Source: an uncultured Dehalococcoidia bacterium (lineage in GTDB: Bacteria; Chloroflexota; Dehalococcoidia; Lucifugimonadales; UBA3495). Taken from it: DNA of 64,000 nucleotides. The translations under genes were made by a program, and so were the position numbers. Below the pieces are notes generated by a model. That model had not been told where the DNA came from. It did no database searches and was given only the letters and a program-made list of their open reading frames with translations. Location of the stretch: assembly GCA_951812625.1 (NCBI GenBank), contig CATOSP010000002.1:248001-312000 (forward strand), read 5' to 3'. Of the stretch, positions 35,101-43,896 are shown one piece after another; within the stretch, counting starts at the first letter, position 1, and each line of letters begins with the position of its first letter.

Positions 35101-35939
35101 TACTCTTCGCCAGCAGGACGTGCACCCCATTTGTTGCAGAGCGCATCCCATAAGGTCTGAAGGTCGTCCTCACGTATGGACACGCTCCGGAGGTCATCAT
35201 CTCTGGCAGACTCGGGCCTCTTGTCCGAGGTGGGGTCACGCTCGAGGGTCGCTTCTATGTACCCATGGTTGGGGTCATCGTCCGCTTCAGCAAAACGCGC
35301 CTTGATCTCGTCATCGGTGGCGAGGCCGAGGGCCCGCAGGAACGTGGTGGCCGAGACTTTGCGCTTGCGGTCTACCTTCACGGACAGCAAGTCCTTGGCG
35401 CTGGTCTCGAACTCAAGCCACGCCCCGCGAGAAGGAATCAGCTTGGCGAAGCAAAGACTTCGGTTGCTGGCCGGATTCCTCTCATAGACAAAGTAAATCC
35501 CCGGAGAACGAACGAGCTGAGACACTACGACCCGTTCTGCACCGTTGATTATGAAGGTGCCATTATCGGTCATCATGGGAATGTCTCCCATGAAGATCTC
35601 CTGCTCCTTGATCTCTCCGGTCTCCTTCATCTCGAGGCGTGTCCTGACGAACAAGGGCTGTGAAAAGGTGATCTCCCGTTCCTTGCATTCCTGGGGGGAG
35701 AATTTTGGTTCCTTGAAATTGTGCTCCCTGAAGTGCAGGTCGTATTTCTTGCCGGTGTAATCGGCTATGGGGGAAATCTCCTTGAAGACCTCCGTAAGAG
35801 CTTCGGTGGTGAACCATTCGTAAGACTTGAGCTGGCTCTGTATCAGATTGGGAACGTCCAGCACCTGTGGAATCTTGGCGTAGGTCTTAACCTCGGGAAG
35901 CGTCGACGGATGTCCGTTCTCCGTAGCGGAAAATACCAT
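32112..35939 (-). CDS. rpoB: RNA polymerase beta subunit
   Basis: The 1275-residue beta subunit. It begins [20 protein letters not shown] and contains the usual blocks: [20 protein letters not shown] with [10 protein letters not shown] (rifampicin region), [30 protein letters not shown] (lysine and histidine near the active site) and the terminal [14 protein letters not shown]. The ribosome site AAGGAGAGGGAG precedes the ATG. It is the first gene of the run rpoB-rpoC-pyrD-doxX-secA; ribosomal protein genes usually upstream of rpoB are not here. A strong promoter lies about 130 bases upstream. Confidence 0.98.
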   Translation of the reverse strand: MVFSATENGHPSTLPEVKTYAKIPQVLDVPNLIQSQLKSYEWFTTEALTEVFKEISPIADYTGKKYDLHFREHNFKEPKFSPQECKEREITFSQPLFVRTRLEMKETGEIKEQEIFMGDIPMMTDNGTFIINGAERVVVSQLVRSPGIYFVYERNPASNRSLCFAKLIPSRGAWLEFETSAKDLLSVKVDRKRKVSATTFLRALGLATDDEIKARFAEADDDPNHGYIEATLERDPTSDKRPESARDDDLRSVSIREDDLQTLWDALCNKWGARPAGEEYNSVLARRIAGAQIEFYRRLRPGEPPTLENSRTLIENLFFAPRRYDLGRVGRYKLDRRLGQTENGDKMTLTVSDVIAVIRTMIRINQGDGQPDDIDHLGNRRVRSVGELVQNQVRVGLLRMERMVKEKMTLVDPETAAPQGLVNIRPVVAAVREFFGGSQLSQFMDQTNPLAELTHKRRLSALGPGGLSRERAGFDVRDVHFSHYGRICPIETPEGPNIGLLSSLASYARINPYGFIESPYRPVLKTLPCDSPDLLGRTATEIVKDPEGKTIVNKDTVIRANRIAGLNALPKGTLIHVKPFVAAGEDNITYLSADQEERYRIAQANSILDNLNQFVGERVEVRVGETYIQDSPDTVDLMDVSPMQIMSVSAALIPFLEHDDANRALMGSNMQRQAVPLLRPQAPIIGTGIEGRVARDSGQVVLSRADGVVISVTGRNIVVLDDEGVKHAHPLIKFARTNQGTCFDQRPTVAAGDIVVRGDVLADSSSTDHGDLALGQNVLVAFMSWEGYNYEDAIIISERLVKDDYFTSTHIEKHEMEARETKLGPEEITRDIPNVGEGSLRDLDERGIIRVGADVGPGDILVGKVTPKGETELTAEEKLLRAIFGEKSRDVKDTSLRVPHGERGKVIDVKILNRNNRDDLPPGVNEAVRVWIAQTRKISVGDKMAGRHGNKGVVARILPEEDMPFLADGTPMDVILNPIGVPSRMNLGQVLETHLGWAARTMNFRANTPVFDGARDDSIEDALARTWFAEQAQAIDGGPNDGSPQIDYRKLVKWLDDQGHDGERLMDQDVYGEAQQACLEMWLRNVAGEDTTGLEIADLRQLALKVHRERRIAPPTFGKFELFDGRSGEPFDQLVTVGSIYILKLIHLVEDKIHARSTGPYSMITQQPLGGKAQFGGQRFGEMEVWALEAYSAAYNLQEVLTVKSDDVAGRVKTYEAVVKGEPIGQPGVPESFNVLLKELQSLGLAVELLNEEDRASPMQRISDDTELFQPLEAI

Positions 35940-36072
35940 TCTCCCTCTCCTTGGAGTGCGTGGGAATCTGGGGTCAAGGGGTCAGAATGAGCGCGCAAAG
36001 GGATACTGAGGCTCGCGTGTGTTTAGAAGAGTTGCCGAAGTCGTAGATAGAGGCATGGTACCGTAACGTGAT

Positions 36073-36100
36073 ATTATATACGACCGACAAGGAATGTCAA
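36073..36100 (-). promoter_or_regulatory. Consensus sigma-70-type promoter of rpoB
   Basis: On the minus strand, TTGACA (36095-36100) and TATAAT (36073-36078) are both perfect and separated by 16 bases. Transcription would start about 125 bases before the rpoB ATG. The long leader may hold regulatory structure, but I see no clear hairpin. The rest of the 36101-36327 gap has nothing else recognisable. Confidence 0.85.
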
Positions 36101-36327
36101 CTCTTTTGGCAACCCACAAGTGTCTCAGACCATGTGGAGAACACAGGTCTGATGGTATGGCACCGAGAGAATTATATTCAGAGAATTGAAAGTGGTAGGG
36201 ACCACTGCACTGATCCTGCCGAGACTGGTTCCAAAGATGCGGGAGCCCTTAGAGCCTTAATCAGGAGTTCCAGCACAGTCGGGATGTGTGGAAGTGCCAA
36301 GACTCCCACTGCTTCCTGGGGGGATAC

Positions 36328-36960
36328 GTGAAGAGACGCCAGTTCATCTTGGTATTGGCCGTGGGCGCCTTCGTAATTTTCGTGCCCGCCGCTGTTTTTG
36401 CCCAGTCTCCGCCGCCATTTCCGGCCGTTTACGGCGGTACTGCCAGGATAGATGGAGCCCTCGTTCCCGAGAATACCAGTGTCACAGCCCAGATTGAGGG
36501 TAGGGCGGTGGCCTCAGCGGTTGTGTTGCGTGGACATTGGGCGTTGATGATCGCCCAGCCTCCGGGAAGAGAATACCGCGGAAAGGTCGTTGAGTTCCTG
36601 ATAGATGGGAGGAAGGCCACTGAGACGAGGATTTGGAAGCCGAACGGTGGCATGGTCCGCCTTAATGTATGGTCGGATGTGAAAACTCCGCGAGATGCCT
36701 TCGCAACCTTGATCCGGAACAACAATCTATTGAGGGTTTGGCACTTCGACCGCTGGACCCAGAAAGCCTCGCCGCATTACGGCTGGCACCTTTATGATCC
36801 TCGCCCCACATTTAGGGAAGCCAATACCTTGGATTCGATCCGGCCTGGAGAGATCTACATCCTGCTGGTAAGCCAAGCTCAGGTGGGAGTGAACCTGGAC
36901 GGCACAACGGTAGACCTGTACCAGGGCTGGAACCCTATCAAATGGCCTAGGCCTCGGTGA
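36328..36960 (+). CDS. Hypothetical exported protein (about 210 aa)
   Basis: Not recognised by family. Translation from GTG at 36328 (GGGGGG upstream) gives a signal peptide: basic start VKRRQF, hydrophobic core, and cleavage after AVFAQS. The mature part begins with a Pro-rich stretch (PPPFPAVYGG) and a beta-rich domain with repeated TVTAQIEG-like strands, similar to small carbohydrate- or carboxypeptidase-regulatory beta sandwiches, but not diagnostic. A second region (RVWHFDRWTQKASPHYGWHLYDPRP) and a YLVSQAQ-type end follow, of unknown role. It lies alone, between the rpoB promoter and the MFS gene. Confidence 0.6.
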   Translation: MKRRQFILVLAVGAFVIFVPAAVFAQSPPPFPAVYGGTARIDGALVPENTSVTAQIEGRAVASAVVLRGHWALMIAQPPGREYRGKVVEFLIDGRKATETRIWKPNGGMVRLNVWSDVKTPRDAFATLIRNNNLLRVWHFDRWTQKASPHYGWHLYDPRPTFREANTLDSIRPGEIYILLVSQAQVGVNLDGTTVDLYQGWNPIKWPRPR

Positions 36961-37051
36961 ATGACTCCTGGAGGCGGGATAGCAGTCGCAATGAGACCCG
37001 ATGTAATTCTGTGTTTACAGGACCCCATTAGGTAGAGCGAATAGACCGGAT

Positions 37052-37084
37052 GGGTGTTACAACCGGTGGACGTTTGTAACACCC
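37052..37084. promoter_or_regulatory. Palindromic operator-like repeat upstream of MFS gene
   Basis: Two 11-base arms (GGGTGTTACAA and TTGTAACACCC) match perfectly across an 11-base spacer. Half-site centres are 22 bases apart, two turns of DNA. It lies about 100 bases before the MFS start and lacks a T-run, so an operator for a dimeric repressor or activator is more likely than a terminator, though as RNA it would also fold. Confidence 0.5.
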
Positions 37085-37182
37085 CGGTTAGTATGAGGTC
37101 GGGAAACTACTCTCCCGCTTCCTCAGCGGTCCTTTAACAGAGTGTGGGCCATTGGCGCCTCGTCTGTGGTAATCTTGGGGCC

Positions 37183-38574
37183 ATGTTTTACGTCAACTTT
37201 TCTCCCTCGGAATTGGCGGTGGGGCGGCATCGAATTCACTACGCCTGGGTCATGGTTGCTGTCGCCGCCGCCATGCGGCTGAGCAGCTCTGCCGTGAGGT
37301 CTTCCTTCAGCATCCTTGTACCTAGGTTGATCGAGACCTTTGGCTGGAGCTACGGCGCGGTGGGCTTTGCCTTGGCCCTGCAATGGGCGTTCTCCGGCCT
37401 GTTCGGACCGGCTGCTGGATGGATGGGTGACCGCTACGGCATCCGCCGCACTATGCTTCTCGGTGCCGCTTTGTTTGTGACTTTCATGGTTCTCACCAGC
37501 CGGATGACTACCCTGTGGGAATTTTACGTATTTTACGGTGTGTTGCTCAGCGCCTCATTGGCAGTTTTCCAAGTGCCGCTGACTGCGTCCCTCACGATGT
37601 GGTTCCAGCGGAATCTGGGTCTGGGCATGGGAGTCCTCCAGTCCTCACAGGGAATGGGGCCGTTGGTGTTCGTGCCGATGGTCATATTCATTATGGCGTG
37701 GTTTGGGCAGTTCGAGACCAGCCCCCTTATCTCCCGGTGGATAACCGGATCGGAGGTAGGTGGTATGGATGCCGGTCTGCGCGCCGCATTCTGGGTTACC
37801 GGTCTGGCCGGTGGACTGATACTCATTGCTCTGGTCAAGGTTTTTTACGATGAGCCGGGTCAAATCGGACTGCGCCCACTGGGTGCTACGGAAGATGAAC
37901 CAGTGCGGCGAGTTCATCAAGGAGACTCGGCCAAGGTGCGGGCCAACGTGTTCCTTCGCCGGGCGCAGCGCACCGGTGCGTTCTGGAACCTGATCGGCAT
38001 TCACTTCTGGGGATGCGCCGCGCACGCCATCATCCTGGGGCTTCTGGTGGCAATTGCTGAAGAACGAGGAGTATCGAAGGAGGGGGCCGCATTCCTGTTC
38101 GTCGTCCTCTCTGTGGTCAGCACCGTCACCAGGTTCGGCGTTCCCATCGTGGCGGAGCACACCGGAAGCAAGGGTGTAATGGGCATCTGCTTCTTCCTGC
38201 AAAGTGCTCCGATGGTCCTGTTGTTCTTCGCCGACCAGACTTGGATGTTCTATCTGTTCTCGGTGCTGTTCGGTATTGGGTTCGGAGGGGAAATGAGTGC
38301 CTTCCCGATAATCAACCGCCAGTACTACGGCAATGCCCCCATTGGCACGACCTATGGGTGGCAGATGATGGGTGCGGGGGTCGGAATGGCCGCCGGCGTC
38401 CTGGCCGGAGGGCTTCTGCGCGACTGGACCGGGAGCTTCGACGCTACCATCGGTCTGTCATTTATCTTGAGCCTGGTGGGCGTCGGGGCGATAGTGCTTC
38501 TCCCCAACACGGCCCACCACCAGCTGCCCGACTGGGAACAAGCCCTGCCACAAGAGGCTCGCACCGTCACCTGA
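37183..38574 (+). CDS. MFS transporter (oxalate/formate antiporter-like group)
   Basis: A 463-residue protein with about 12 membrane segments in the major facilitator pattern. GPAAGWMGDRYGIRRTML is the signature loop between helices 2 and 3, and a matching repeat is seen near the middle. It resembles the monocarboxylate/OFA type carriers. The start was placed at the ATG after the RNA-rich intergenic region; an earlier frame start has no support. It precedes the dihydropyrimidinase gene by 91 bases, so it may import the substrate of that enzyme. The substrate is not readable from sequence. The upstream palindrome may regulate it. Confidence 0.85.
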   Translation: MFYVNFSPSELAVGRHRIHYAWVMVAVAAAMRLSSSAVRSSFSILVPRLIETFGWSYGAVGFALALQWAFSGLFGPAAGWMGDRYGIRRTMLLGAALFVTFMVLTSRMTTLWEFYVFYGVLLSASLAVFQVPLTASLTMWFQRNLGLGMGVLQSSQGMGPLVFVPMVIFIMAWFGQFETSPLISRWITGSEVGGMDAGLRAAFWVTGLAGGLILIALVKVFYDEPGQIGLRPLGATEDEPVRRVHQGDSAKVRANVFLRRAQRTGAFWNLIGIHFWGCAAHAIILGLLVAIAEERGVSKEGAAFLFVVLSVVSTVTRFGVPIVAEHTGSKGVMGICFFLQSAPMVLLFFADQTWMFYLFSVLFGIGFGGEMSAFPIINRQYYGNAPIGTTYGWQMMGAGVGMAAGVLAGGLLRDWTGSFDATIGLSFILSLVGVGAIVLLPNTAHHQLPDWEQALPQEARTVT

Positions 38575-38665
38575 GGATGTTTCCGACCCGATCCTAATCC
38601 GATCTTCCTGAGACTTCCCCATAACTTCAGCGCATTTGACTAAATATACGTGAGGAGGAGCCGAA

Positions 38666-40089
38666 ATGTTGGACTTGATGATTAGAGGCGGCCAGGTTGT
38701 AACTCCGTGGGGCGTCGGCGACTGGGATGTGGCAGTTCAGGAGAAAAGATCGTCGCCGTGGCTGCTCCCGGCACGATGACCGATGAAGTGGGCCGCGTGA
38801 TCGACGCCTCGGGCAAGATAGTAGTCCCCGGTGGAATCGAACCCCACGCCCACATCTCTGCTCCCATCATGGGACAAGGCAATCTGACCACTGCTCCTCC
38901 TGAGCAGGTGAGCCGTGCCGCACTATTTGGTGGTACCACGACACTGCTGGACTTTGCTATTCAATACCCTGGAATTGACATCAGCCAGGCGGTCGAAGAA
39001 CGCACGTCGGTCTGGCGTGGAAATTCCTACGCCGACTATGCCCACCACCTCATGTTGCTAGGGGCTATTCCCGGCAATGTTCTTGGGCAGCTCAATGAGT
39101 TTGTGACCGACGGATTTGCATCGGTCAAGATTTTCACTACCAACATCAGACCACCGACTATGGCAGGTGAGCCACGTATGGTGGGTACGGGCCATATGCA
39201 CGACCTGATGGAACAGATCCAGCGCTCGGGCGCAATGCTGCTGGTGCACTCGGAAGACGATGATATGGTGCAGCATATGTACCGCAAGTTGACTGAGGAC
39301 GAGCGCACCGAGTGGTGGAATATGTCCTTGGTGCATAGCAATGAGTCTGAGGACGTATCATTCCGTCGGGTCCTCCGCGTGGCCGAGTGGACCGGCGCTC
39401 CGGTGTACTTTGTCCACGTAAGCGCTCGCCAAGGTATCGAAGCAATCGCCGAGTCCCGTGCCAAGGGTATGCCGGTTTATGGGGAGACCCTCCACAACTA
39501 CTGTTGCTTCAGCGAGGAGAACTACAAGGAAGAGAACGGGATGAAATACCACACTTACCCGTCCTTGAAGTCAGAACAGGACCGGCAGGCGCTTTGGAAT
39601 GGCATCGTCAGCGGTGGTCTGCACACTATGGCTACCGATGAATACTGCACGTCTTGGGAAGTGAAAATCGCGGGCCGCACCATCTCTGACGTTACTGGAG
39701 GACACAACGGCGCGGAGACCCGCATGGGCATCACATATAGCGAGGGAGTATCCAAGCGTGGAATGTCTCTGCAGCGGTTCGTGGATGTCACTTCGGCCAA
39801 CGCGGCGAAGATTATGGGACTGTATCCGCAGAAGGGAGTCATCGCCCCGGGCAGTGACGCCGATCTGGTGTTGATAGACCCGGAGATCAAGAAGCGGCTC
39901 ACCGACAGCGACTTCCACATCTCCGATTATAGCATCTGGAACGGGTTCGGCATCGAGGGATGGCCAATTTTGACCATCCTGCGGGGATCGGTCGTAGTGG
40001 AAAACGGAGAGTTCAGGGCGCGACAGGGGGGCGGCCAGTTCCTGCGGCGCAAGGTTGACCCGGCGGTGGCCAACCGTCCAGTAGTGTAG
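38666..40089 (+). CDS. Dihydropyrimidinase/hydantoinase-like amidohydrolase, frameshifted
   Basis: A cyclic-amide hydrolase of the dihydropyrimidinase family. The true start is the ATG at 38666 behind GAGGAGGAG; its frame reads LDLMIRGGQVVTPWGVGDWD and then breaks near 38738-38741, and the frame from 38740 on (GEKIVAVAAPGTMTDEVG) continues the protein. One base appears to be missing. After that the protein is complete: metal-site IEPHAHI, carboxylated-lysine region FASVKIFTT, HSEDD, HVSAR and the TDEYC block. It may be a sequencing error, a pseudogene or, less likely, programmed slippage. It follows the MFS transporter gene and the pair may process pyrimidines, hydantoins or related amides. 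Confidence 0.8.
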
Positions 40090-40133
40090 GGTCCGGTGCT
40101 CACAATTGAATTTTGAGAGGTTGTGATTGGTCC

Positions 40134-40949
40134 ATGACGAATCAGTCCAGGGAGGAGGTCGCAGTATTCGTCGACCTCGAGAATTTGCGGTACTCAATGC
40201 TGAACCTCCACGGAGTGGAACCTGACCTCAATGGCCTGATCGAGAAAATTCGCACCTATGGCAGACCGTCGGTAATGCGAGCTTATGCGGACTTCTCCGA
40301 GCACCCCGATTCAGTACGAAGACAGTTGCAGATCGTTGGCATAGAAGCCATCAATGTGCCGGTGAAGAGGATAAGCCGTCCCAGCGAGTTCAACCTGGTG
40401 GAACGGATCAAGAATGCTGCGGATATGTGGTTCGCCCTCGATGCTATCTCCGAAGCGTCCGACGCCGATGCTGCGGGGGTCAGTAAGACCTTCGTGCTGG
40501 TTACCGGTGACGCCGATTACATAAAGTTGGTCACTCAGCTTCGCAACCGGTATGGACAGAAGGTTGTTGTTTGCGGGGTGCCCGGCTCCACCAGCAACGA
40601 TCTCGTTTCCGCTGCAAATGCGATTGATCCGATAGACGTCCCATCGGTCAACGCTGCAGAGGACTCTGAAGTCAGGCAGGCCATAGTGCACATGGCCAAA
40701 CGGGGTCCGTCACCCATGCAATTCTGGACCATGAGGACCCTGGACTCTTGGAGCCAAGACGAGAGGAATGGAGTTCCTGGAACTCCCACTCAGCGTCGCA
40801 ACATGCTGAGGGTCCTCTCGGAGGAGGGTGTATTCGTGCACAGCGCCCGCGAGTACATCCATAGGTCCGGTGAACTCCGGCAGACCCTGGCGGCGGAGCT
40901 GGACGAGGACAGGGCAATCGAGTTGGGTTACTTGTCAGAGTGTGAGTGA
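40134..40949 (+). CDS. NYN-domain (PIN-like) nuclease protein
   Basis: About 271 residues. The N-terminal NYN domain shows the acidic site VFVDLENLRYS and later LVTGDADYIKLV, typical of PIN-like metal-dependent ribonucleases. The C-terminal part (about 195-260) is helical and resembles the winged helix-like OST-HTH/LOTUS modules that often follow NYN domains, but this is a weak reading. The ATG at 40134 was preferred over a TTG 21 bases upstream. Likely role is RNA cleavage or processing; its partner is unknown. It ends just before a hairpin terminator. Confidence 0.78.
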   Translation: MTNQSREEVAVFVDLENLRYSMLNLHGVEPDLNGLIEKIRTYGRPSVMRAYADFSEHPDSVRRQLQIVGIEAINVPVKRISRPSEFNLVERIKNAADMWFALDAISEASDADAAGVSKTFVLVTGDADYIKLVTQLRNRYGQKVVVCGVPGSTSNDLVSAANAIDPIDVPSVNAAEDSEVRQAIVHMAKRGPSPMQFWTMRTLDSWSQDERNGVPGTPTQRRNMLRVLSEEGVFVHSAREYIHRSGELRQTLAAELDEDRAIELGYLSECE

Positions 40950-40995
40950 AATTGGATATTTTCTTTATGAGGAACGGATCAAACGAATAACGTTA

Positions 40996-41037
40996 GGCCC
41001 GCGGTGCGCGAAATCTGCCGCCGCGGGCCCGTGTTTT
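40996..41037 (+). terminator. Intrinsic terminator between convergent genes
   Basis: Perfect 9-bp GC-rich stem (40996-41004 with 41021-41029), then CGTGTTTTA. It is suited to end the NYN gene, and the T-run supports plus-strand termination. Its symmetric stem may also help the convergent aminotransferase gene. Confidence 0.65.
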
Positions 41038-41079
41038 AGACTAGTCAGCGTCTCGGGAGATGTTAGCTGCCATGGTATT

Positions 41080-42279
41080 CTATCCTCCCAACACGCCATG
41101 CTTGGTCAAAATCTTGGCCAATTCAGCTACGCCGTCGGAAACCGTCTCAGTGGTTGGATGGCCGAAACAGAGGCGGGCCATGTTCTTGCCGTTCCCCTCA
41201 GGTGAGAACATCATCCCGTTGTAGTATCCGACACCTTCGTTGAACGCCTGCTCCTGTAGTGCGGCAAGGTCCACGCCCTCGGGCATAGTCATCCAGACGT
41301 ACAACCCGCCCTCGGGCCTGCTCCAGGTCGCCGCATCCCCGAAGTTTTCTCCCAACGATGCCAGCATGGCGTCTCGCTTTGCCCGCAGTGACTGGTTCTG
41401 GTCGTCGATATGCTGGTACATGTCGTTCTTGAGGTATTCTTCAATGGCCAGTGCCGCAAACTGGTTGACTCCGCTGGGCGTCTTGAAACTGAAGGCTCGA
41501 CCCATCACATCGGGAGGTGCCACCAGGTAACCCATGCGCATTCCGGGCGCAACTATCTTGGAGAATGACCCACAATAGAGTACGCGCCCCGAATCGTCGA
41601 GGGAATGAAAGGACGCCACGTCCTCCCCTTCGAACCGCAGATCGACGTAGCAATCGTCCTCGAAAATGGGCACACCGTATTGGCCGGTGATGTCCAGGAC
41701 CTTCCTGCGCCGCTCTAGGGTCATGGTCCAGCCTAGGGGGTTCTGGAAGGTCGGAATCGTGTAGAGGAACTTGACCGTCTTCCCCTGGTCTTTTAGGTCC
41801 TGCAGCGTCGAGTCCAAAGCTTCTGGAATAATCCCGTCATCGTCGCACTTGACCGACACAACTTCGGCCCCGTACCGGCGCATCTGCCGCAGAGTGCCTA
41901 GGTAGACATACTCCTCGGTAAGTAGCACATCTCCGGGGTTGGTCATGGCCTGGATCAGCATCCCGATGGCCTCGCCGGAACCGGAGGTCAAGACTACGTC
42001 GTCGATGGAAACGTGTATATCCCGGTCACGGGCCAGCTTGTCCACTACCAACTGGCGCAATGCCGGCATCCCGGATGGGTCAGGGTAATAGGCCAAGTCC
42101 TTGCCCTCCCTGTCCAGGGCCGCCTTAAGCGAGTCAACTAATTCGTCTAAGGGCAGCGTGTCTGGATCAGGGTATGCCACTGCGAAGTCGTACTTCGCCC
42201 TGCGATTAGGGGCCCTGGCGGTGAAGGGAGCGTTGTTGGCGAATAGTCCCTCGTAGTCGAATGGTTGTGCGGTTGCCAT
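41080..42279 (-). CDS. PLP-dependent aminotransferase (2-aminoadipate/valine-type)
   Basis: A 399-residue class I/II aminotransferase of the LysN/MocR-like group without an HTH domain. N-terminal FAVAYPDPDTLPLDELVDSL and LAYYPDPSGMPALRQLV. The PLP region is VVLTSGSGEAIGM; the substrate-binding and aspartate region is PIFEDDCYVDLRF; the catalytic lysine is in CGSFSKIVAPGMRMGY. The ATG with AGGAGG upstream was taken as start. It transfers amino groups in the cytosol, most likely between an amino acid and 2-oxoglutarate. It follows a small hypothetical gene and is convergent with the NYN gene. Confidence 0.9.
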   Translation of the reverse strand: MATAQPFDYEGLFANNAPFTARAPNRRAKYDFAVAYPDPDTLPLDELVDSLKAALDREGKDLAYYPDPSGMPALRQLVVDKLARDRDIHVSIDDVVLTSGSGEAIGMLIQAMTNPGDVLLTEEYVYLGTLRQMRRYGAEVVSVKCDDDGIIPEALDSTLQDLKDQGKTVKFLYTIPTFQNPLGWTMTLERRRKVLDITGQYGVPIFEDDCYVDLRFEGEDVASFHSLDDSGRVLYCGSFSKIVAPGMRMGYLVAPPDVMGRAFSFKTPSGVNQFAALAIEEYLKNDMYQHIDDQNQSLRAKRDAMLASLGENFGDAATWSRPEGGLYVWMTMPEGVDLAALQEQAFNEGVGYYNGMMFSPEGNGKNMARLCFGHPTTETVSDGVAELAKILTKHGVLGG

Positions 42280-42298
42280 TGTGTTACCTCCTGTGCCC

Positions 42299-42622
42299 CT
42301 AGTATAAGCCTTCGTCCGAGAAAAATGGCTGGTCATCGTACTCGTTGCTCTGCCCGAGCAGCCTGTTGGTGCTCAGTAGGCAGGCCCGGTACCAGAGAGC
42401 CAGGATGGCCCGGTCTACCTGCAATTGGGGAGGGCGCAGCCTGCGCCCATATTTCAACGCCAGCCAGCCGATGTAACCGGCGGTAAAGAATTCTTCAAAA
42501 AACTTTGTCGGCTCCGCCTCTGAAGCTGCTTCCGTCAGAAGCTCGCTTGGCACCTCTAAGCATAAAATCCCCGGTTGCTCCCGGGCCAACTCCATGTAGC
42601 GTTCTTCGTCGGAGGAGTCCAT
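42299..42622 (-). CDS. Hypothetical small helical protein (107 aa)
   Basis: Not recognised. It is predominantly helical, with an acidic start (DSSDEERYMELARE) and a hydrophobic middle (FFTAGYIGWLALKYG). No signal or clear transmembrane segment. It ends 20 bases before the aminotransferase start, so the pair is probably one transcription unit. No function is suggested by the sequence. Confidence 0.5.
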   Translation of the reverse strand: MDSSDEERYMELAREQPGILCLEVPSELLTEAASEAEPTKFFEEFFTAGYIGWLALKYGRRLRPPQLQVDRAILALWYRACLLSTNRLLGQSNEYDDQPFFSDEGLY

Positions 42623-42733
42623 GTCTCGGAAAATAGTGCTTGCCAGCCTATTGGCTGAAGATTTTAGCGATATCCCTTGAGTAGTGTAGTTCCCATTTTG
42701 ACCGTCGGGATCCGCCTCGGGCCAAACAAGGAT

Positions 42734-42754
42734 GTGAGGGGCTTAGCCCCTCAC
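42734..42754 (-). terminator. Hairpin downstream of NHL operon
   Basis: GTGAGGGGC and GCCCCTCAC form a perfect 9-bp stem with a 3-base loop. On the minus strand it lies about 70 bases after the NHL gene stop, where a terminator of the DUF1800-DUF1501-NHL unit would be. The T-run after it is weak, so it is a possible rather than certain terminator. Confidence 0.5.
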
Positions 42755-42821
42755 AAACCGTTACCGTACCGCCAGGATGGGGGCCGGTAGCTGCCAGCCC
42801 TTTCATTGACTATGTGCCCAA

Positions 42822-43886
42822 TCACAGGTTGAGCTGCGGCACCATATATTGGCTCTGCTTGCGGTACACCTGAAACCGGCTGCGTTGCGTGTCCATGACC
42901 AGCAATCTGCCGTTCGCCGCATCATACTCCACTGCAGTCGGCTGTGCGAAACGCCATTCCGGCTCCGTGGTGCGCACTTCTCTGCGCCGTTTGATGTAGT
43001 CGGCGTTGGCATCGACGGTCATCTGTGCCCACGTAGACAGCTGTTGTGCGTCGCCCACCAGGCTGGTGATGAACTTGCCATCCTCATCGAAGATGTGGAC
43101 GCGGCCCTGCTCCCAGCCGTTGCCGCTCCAGTCGCAGATGTATACGTCTCCTTCGGGATCCACGGCCACGTCGGTAGGGTAGTTGAGCTGCCCCCGCTTG
43201 GTGCCGTGGCTACCGAACTGGGCTACGAACTCTCCATCCTTGGTGAACTTCTGCACCCGGTGGTTGTTGAAGTCCGCCACATACACGAAGCCCTTGCTGT
43301 CCACCGTGATGCCCCAGGGGGAATCCAACTCACCATCTCCGCTGCCGTAGGTGCCCCACGAACCTAGGAACTCGCCATCGGTCGTAAACTTCCTGACCTT
43401 GTGGCTCCTCCCATCGGTGATGTACAGGACGTCGTCGGCGTCGATAGCGATCCCTGCTGAACCGTTGTATCCCGGTTCGTCCTCGCCAACTGTGGTCCAT
43501 TGGCTCAGGAATTGACCGTCTTTGTCGAACTGGGATACTCGGTTCAGCCACTCGTCGGTGACGTACAGGTCACCCTTGCTATCCGCTACTATGCCAGCCG
43601 GCCAAATGAGCTGCCCGTCTCCGTTACCATAGCGGCTGAATTCCCCGATGAACGACTCCTGACCCGCATCGTCGCCGATGGTGACCTGGCTTACACGGGC
43701 GCCAACGCCGGTCCGGTTCCACGAGACGTTGCTGATGCTCTCGCTGCCTCTGTTGACGATGTATAGGATGTCATCCTTTCCGAGGACCGCGGCAACGGGG
43801 TTCGAAAACCCCATGCCGGTTGCCGACCCTCGGCCCACACTATGACTGTAGTCGTAGGTCCTTCCTGCGACTGTTTCGGTTAGCAT
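42822..43886 (-). CDS. NHL-repeat beta-propeller protein
   Basis: A 354-residue propeller. At least five blades repeat a pattern of GxxxxPxGIxVDxxGxxYVxDxxNHRVQKF: for example LIWPAGIVADSKGDLYVTDE, LDSPWGITVDSKGFVYVADF and LNYPTDVAVDPEGDVYICD. No signal peptide is seen. NHL propellers serve as protein- or ligand-binding platforms; a fixed activity is not implied. A ribosome site (AAGGAGAGG) precedes the ATG, 10 bases after the DUF1501 stop. It is last in the DUF1800-DUF1501-NHL operon, suggesting that it works with these proteins. Confidence 0.85.
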   Translation of the reverse strand: MLTETVAGRTYDYSHSVGRGSATGMGFSNPVAAVLGKDDILYIVNRGSESISNVSWNRTGVGARVSQVTIGDDAGQESFIGEFSRYGNGDGQLIWPAGIVADSKGDLYVTDEWLNRVSQFDKDGQFLSQWTTVGEDEPGYNGSAGIAIDADDVLYITDGRSHKVRKFTTDGEFLGSWGTYGSGDGELDSPWGITVDSKGFVYVADFNNHRVQKFTKDGEFVAQFGSHGTKRGQLNYPTDVAVDPEGDVYICDWSGNGWEQGRVHIFDEDGKFITSLVGDAQQLSTWAQMTVDANADYIKRRREVRTTEPEWRFAQPTAVEYDAANGRLLVMDTQRSRFQVYRKQSQYMVPQLNL

Positions 43887-43896
43887 TGGCCTCTCC

